A stretch of DNA of 14,800 nucleotides from Planctomycetota bacterium (GTDB taxonomy: Bacteria > Planctomycetota > Phycisphaerae > WQYP01): assembly GCA_021785155.1 (NCBI GenBank), contig JAJYGE010000195.1:1-14800 (forward strand). The letters run 5' to 3'. Made by a program: the position numbers and the translations under genes. Of the stretch, positions 12,356 through 14,800 are shown in pieces. The notes below the pieces were generated by a model. That model made no database searches, was not told the origin of the DNA, and worked only from the letters and a program-made list of their open reading frames with translations. Every line of letters begins with the position of its first letter. Positions within the stretch are counted from its first letter, which is position 1.

Positions 12356-14506
12356 TTACACCCGGGAAGTATCCGTTTTTCTATCTGCCGACGGTTTGCT
12401 GATGGCGGCAGCATGGACAACGAGAACGGAACAACTGCTGAGCACCGCGACCGAACTTTGATTGCTGCCCAAAAGATTCTGGCGCAAGCGCCACAATGGT
12501 GAAATACCAAGAATCATCAGATCATAATCACGGGTGCGCTCACTTACAGCCGAAACGGGTGTATCCGTTTCGATAACGATCATCCGAATTTTATTGCCGC
12601 CATCGGTTCCCGGCAAAAAGCGATCCACGAGTTCTTTGACCCCCAGCGGTTGTTCGGCATTGGGGCGTTTGGGTTTAACGACGTGCAAGATGGTGATCTC
12701 CACGTCCGCGTTCTTACTGATTCTTTGTGCTGCCAGCATGGCACCCGCATCTTGCGCTTCTCCAAGGTAGGGTACCAGTACCCGACGAATGGCGGTCAGG
12801 CGTTTGTTAATGAGAATGGCCACATTCTGTTGACTGTGCTTGAGCACGTAATCCACCACGCCGCCCAGCGCGGATGGATTGACAATACCCTGATGGGCAC
12901 CAAGCACCGTCCAACTGACACGTTGATGCTCAATGACTCTGCATATATCCCGGGCGATGCGGAGACTGGGTGGTGAAAGTGCGGTGAGTTCAACATTCAG
13001 CACTTTGGCCTCCGCCAACGCCATGTTAATCGGATCGGTATCGGCGGCAATCGCTGCGTCCGAGATGAGTGTCGATTCCGCCGGTTTCCGCAGCAGCAAT
13101 GCGGTAACGCGTCCCGGCTCCCCGGCCAAGAGGGCGTGTGACACCCGGATTAACCCTTTGACGGTTCCGGCCTGCGAAAGCGAGGCAAGAATATGAAGTT
13201 TAGGCGTATCATCTTTTTCAATTTCAAAACTGGCGGAACCGGCCAGTTCGCGACGTCCCATCGGCAACCGGGCCAGCCGCACCAAAACAGAGGATAGGGT
13301 GGTAATGGCCAGAAAAGCCAGCACCAGTACGGTCAATGTTGTGGAACTGATGGCCCCCATCTGCCAGGCGAGGCTCAGCACGACGAGTTCCACCACGCCG
13401 TGGGTGTTCATGAGCAGGCCGGTTAATCCGGCGGTGCGCCAGCTTGCGCCGGTGACTTTGGCCGTTATGCTGCTGAATGAGAATTTAACCAGCATCAGCG
13501 CGGCAATCAGGTATCCCCAGCTTTTCCATACGGCGGCGGAATGCAGATGGGCGATGTTGGTGTGCATGCCGATGGTGGCAAAGAATATCGGCAGCAGTAA
13601 CAGCAGTGTGATGTCTTCGAGTTTGCTGGAAATGTGCCGGACAAATTTTTCATTGGATGGAAAAACCAGCCCCAGCATGAAGGCCCCAAAAATGGCGTTG
13701 ATGCCCAACGCGGTAGTTACCAGGCTGCTGACCAGCAGAAGAAAAAAGGTCAGTGCCAGGACATCACGGGTGATGTGGCCGCGGACCTCAAAATGGGCTT
13801 GGAAACGCCACAGAAATCGGCGGACAAAAAACATCATGACCACGATATATGCGCCCGCCAGAATTGCGGTTTTAACTCCCAGCCCAATGGAAGACAGCAC
13901 ACTGCCGCCGCCGGCAAGTTGGACCTTGGCCAGATCATACACCACCGCCAGCAGGCACCACCCGGCGACATCCAGCACCGCGCCGGCGGTTATGACAAAA
14001 GCCCCGACTTCCGTATCTTTAAGATTCTGTTCACTGATGATCCGGGCCAAAACTGGAAATGCCGTCATCCCCATTGCCAGAGCGGCCATGAGGATAAAGG
14101 CCGCCGGGGATTTTACATGCCCCACCAGATGGGGGTGTTGGAGCATCAGCCAGGCAATAACCAGTCCGGCGGTAAAAGGCCCCAGCAGGCTGGCCAGTCC
14201 GGTGGCAATGACGCTGGGGCCTTTGCCGCGCACGCGCACCAGGTCCAGTTCCAATCCCACAATGAACATGAAAAACATAACCCCGAGTTCGGCAAGCAGT
14301 TGCAGCAGGGGCATGCCCTTGGCGGGGAACAGCCAATGAAAATACGCCCCGTGGGCCAGCAACCCCAGGGCGGAGGGACCGATCACCAACCCGCCGATCA
14401 TTTCACCAATGACTTCGGGTTGCCCCAGAAACCGCAGAAGTGCCCCGCAAAAGCGCGCCGCCAGCAATATCACGGCAATTTGAAGAATGAGGTGTTCAAT
14501 GGTCAT
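12356..14506 (-). CDS. CPA2-family cation/proton antiporter with C-terminal UspA-like domains (716 aa)
   Basis: Residues 1 to about 405 are a monovalent cation:proton antiporter-2 membrane domain with about 12 helices. Family landmarks include GQPEVIGEMIGGLVIGPSAL, LAELGVMFFMFIVGLELDL, MTAFPVLARII, GAVLDVAGW, GINAIFGAFMLGLVFP, LLLPIFFATIGMHTN and MNTHGVVELVVLSLAWQMG; the last resembles the NTRGLxELVVLN segment of plant CHX and related transporters. Residues about 430-565 and 575-700 look like two universal-stress-protein-type domains (RRVLVPYLGEAQDAGAML, DLMILGISPLWRLRQNLLG, SVAVLSSCSVLVVH), a cytoplasmic regulatory tail. It exchanges Na+ or K+ for H+ in the inner membrane; the ion cannot be told. 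I chose ATG 14506, next to the first helix; a GTG at 14533 would add nine residues. Palindromic repeats lie on both sides. Confidence 0.92.
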   Translation of the reverse strand: MTIEHLILQIAVILLAARFCGALLRFLGQPEVIGEMIGGLVIGPSALGLLAHGAYFHWLFPAKGMPLLQLLAELGVMFFMFIVGLELDLVRVRGKGPSVIATGLASLLGPFTAGLVIAWLMLQHPHLVGHVKSPAAFILMAALAMGMTAFPVLARIISEQNLKDTEVGAFVITAGAVLDVAGWCLLAVVYDLAKVQLAGGGSVLSSIGLGVKTAILAGAYIVVMMFFVRRFLWRFQAHFEVRGHITRDVLALTFFLLLVSSLVTTALGINAIFGAFMLGLVFPSNEKFVRHISSKLEDITLLLLLPIFFATIGMHTNIAHLHSAAVWKSWGYLIAALMLVKFSFSSITAKVTGASWRTAGLTGLLMNTHGVVELVVLSLAWQMGAISSTTLTVLVLAFLAITTLSSVLVRLARLPMGRRELAGSASFEIEKDDTPKLHILASLSQAGTVKGLIRVSHALLAGEPGRVTALLLRKPAESTLISDAAIAADTDPINMALAEAKVLNVELTALSPPSLRIARDICRVIEHQRVSWTVLGAHQGIVNPSALGGVVDYVLKHSQQNVAILINKRLTAIRRVLVPYLGEAQDAGAMLAAQRISKNADVEITILHVVKPKRPNAEQPLGVKELVDRFLPGTDGGNKIRMIVIETDTPVSAVSERTRDYDLMILGISPLWRLRQNLLGSNQSSVAVLSSCSVLVVHAAAISKPSADRKTDTSRV

Positions 14507-14632
14507 GAAAGGCTTCTGCTCCAGCACCCACACATAGTAACCAAGGTATCATGCCATGCCGCGGGTGAATCGACCAGCATGCAAGGCTGTCAAAATAATA
14601 TTTGCATCACCCGCGACGCCCCTTGATAATAC

Positions 14633-14678
14633 CTAGTGCCCTGTTCCACCCGTAATTACGGATGGAACAGGGCACTAA
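14633..14678. repeat. 46-bp palindromic repeat, copy upstream of the antiporter gene
   Basis: This is the reverse-complement orientation of the copy at 12275: the single stem mismatch is swapped (CACCCG on the left, CGGATGG on the right). The final base differs (CTAA instead of CTAG). It lies 127 bp upstream of the antiporter start. Confidence 0.85.
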
Positions 14679-14800
14679 GTAGGAACGCAAAATGAATCGT
14701 TCATTGTATCGACGGCATAAATTGCGAATGCCATGGTATTGGCCACAATCGTGATAGTGTAAATCAATATGCGTTTCTACTTAGTTTCCGGCGGGCTGCT

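Noticed and set aside
13299..14626. Long plus-strand frames opposite the antiporter gene
   Set aside because: They are antisense shadows of a well-recognised membrane protein, rich in Gln/His/Pro runs from complementary hydrophobic codons.
1640..14678. CRISPR array made of the repeats in this window
   Set aside because: The repeats are palindromic, far apart or simple heptamers; there is no regular repeat-spacer pattern and no cas gene.
14769..14800. ATG at 14769 opening MRFYLVSGGL and running off the right edge
   Set aside because: Only ten codons are visible, with no ribosome site; it may be the start of a real gene but cannot be supported here.

Overview
The window looks like chromosomal DNA of a polysaccharide-degrading planctomycete (Phycisphaerae-like) or a close PVC-group relative. 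This is inferred from the combination of Tat-type exported hydrolases, a large-format prepilin-like protein with a C-terminal DGH motif, two PEP-CTERM surface proteins whose C-termini end in GRKRK, and a XylR-type regulator that fuses a sugar-binding domain to an AraC DNA-binding domain. No ribosomal or other taxonomic marker is present, so the placement is tentative.

Layout. Positions 1-1596 (minus) hold the N-terminal part of a Tat-exported BNR/Asp-box beta-propeller protein that runs off the left edge. A 274-bp highly structured repeat (1640-1913) sits directly upstream of it. Then come a prepilin-like protein (2115-3113, minus) with a long leader and a good promoter; a gene-free stretch with relic copies of neighbouring regulatory DNA and short tandem repeats (about 3516-4327); a Tat-exported TIM-barrel/FGE-fold protein (4328-6508, minus); two PEP-CTERM proteins with intrinsic terminators (6973-7791 and 8186-9025, minus); the divergent regulator (9232-10500, plus); a long-chain polyprenyl diphosphate synthase (10970-11959, minus); and a CPA2-type cation/proton antiporter with UspA-like domains (12356-14506, minus). 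The antiporter lies between two 46-bp palindromes in opposite orientation.

How it fits together. A 21-bp-spaced direct repeat of AGCGCAAAAAT occurs three times: before the prepilin-like gene and before each PEP-CTERM gene, each time 8-9 bp beyond the -35 element of a recognisable promoter. The third copy also lies 26 bp upstream of the regulator's own start. Spacing and placement match AraC-family activator sites, so the regulator probably controls this surface-protein set and itself in response to a sugar. The two exported hydrolase-like proteins are plausible members of the same glycan-use locus, but I see no full site before them. The synthase and antiporter look like unrelated housekeeping genes.

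The most unusual features are: (i) the local regulon with its repeated operator; (ii) two PEP-CTERM genes that are nearly identical at both ends (leader plus signal peptide; PEP-CTERM tail plus terminator) but carry unrelated middles, suggesting passenger exchange; and (iii) a repeat family with a 46-bp palindromic form and a 274-bp form that differ by a structured core between 17-bp direct repeats.
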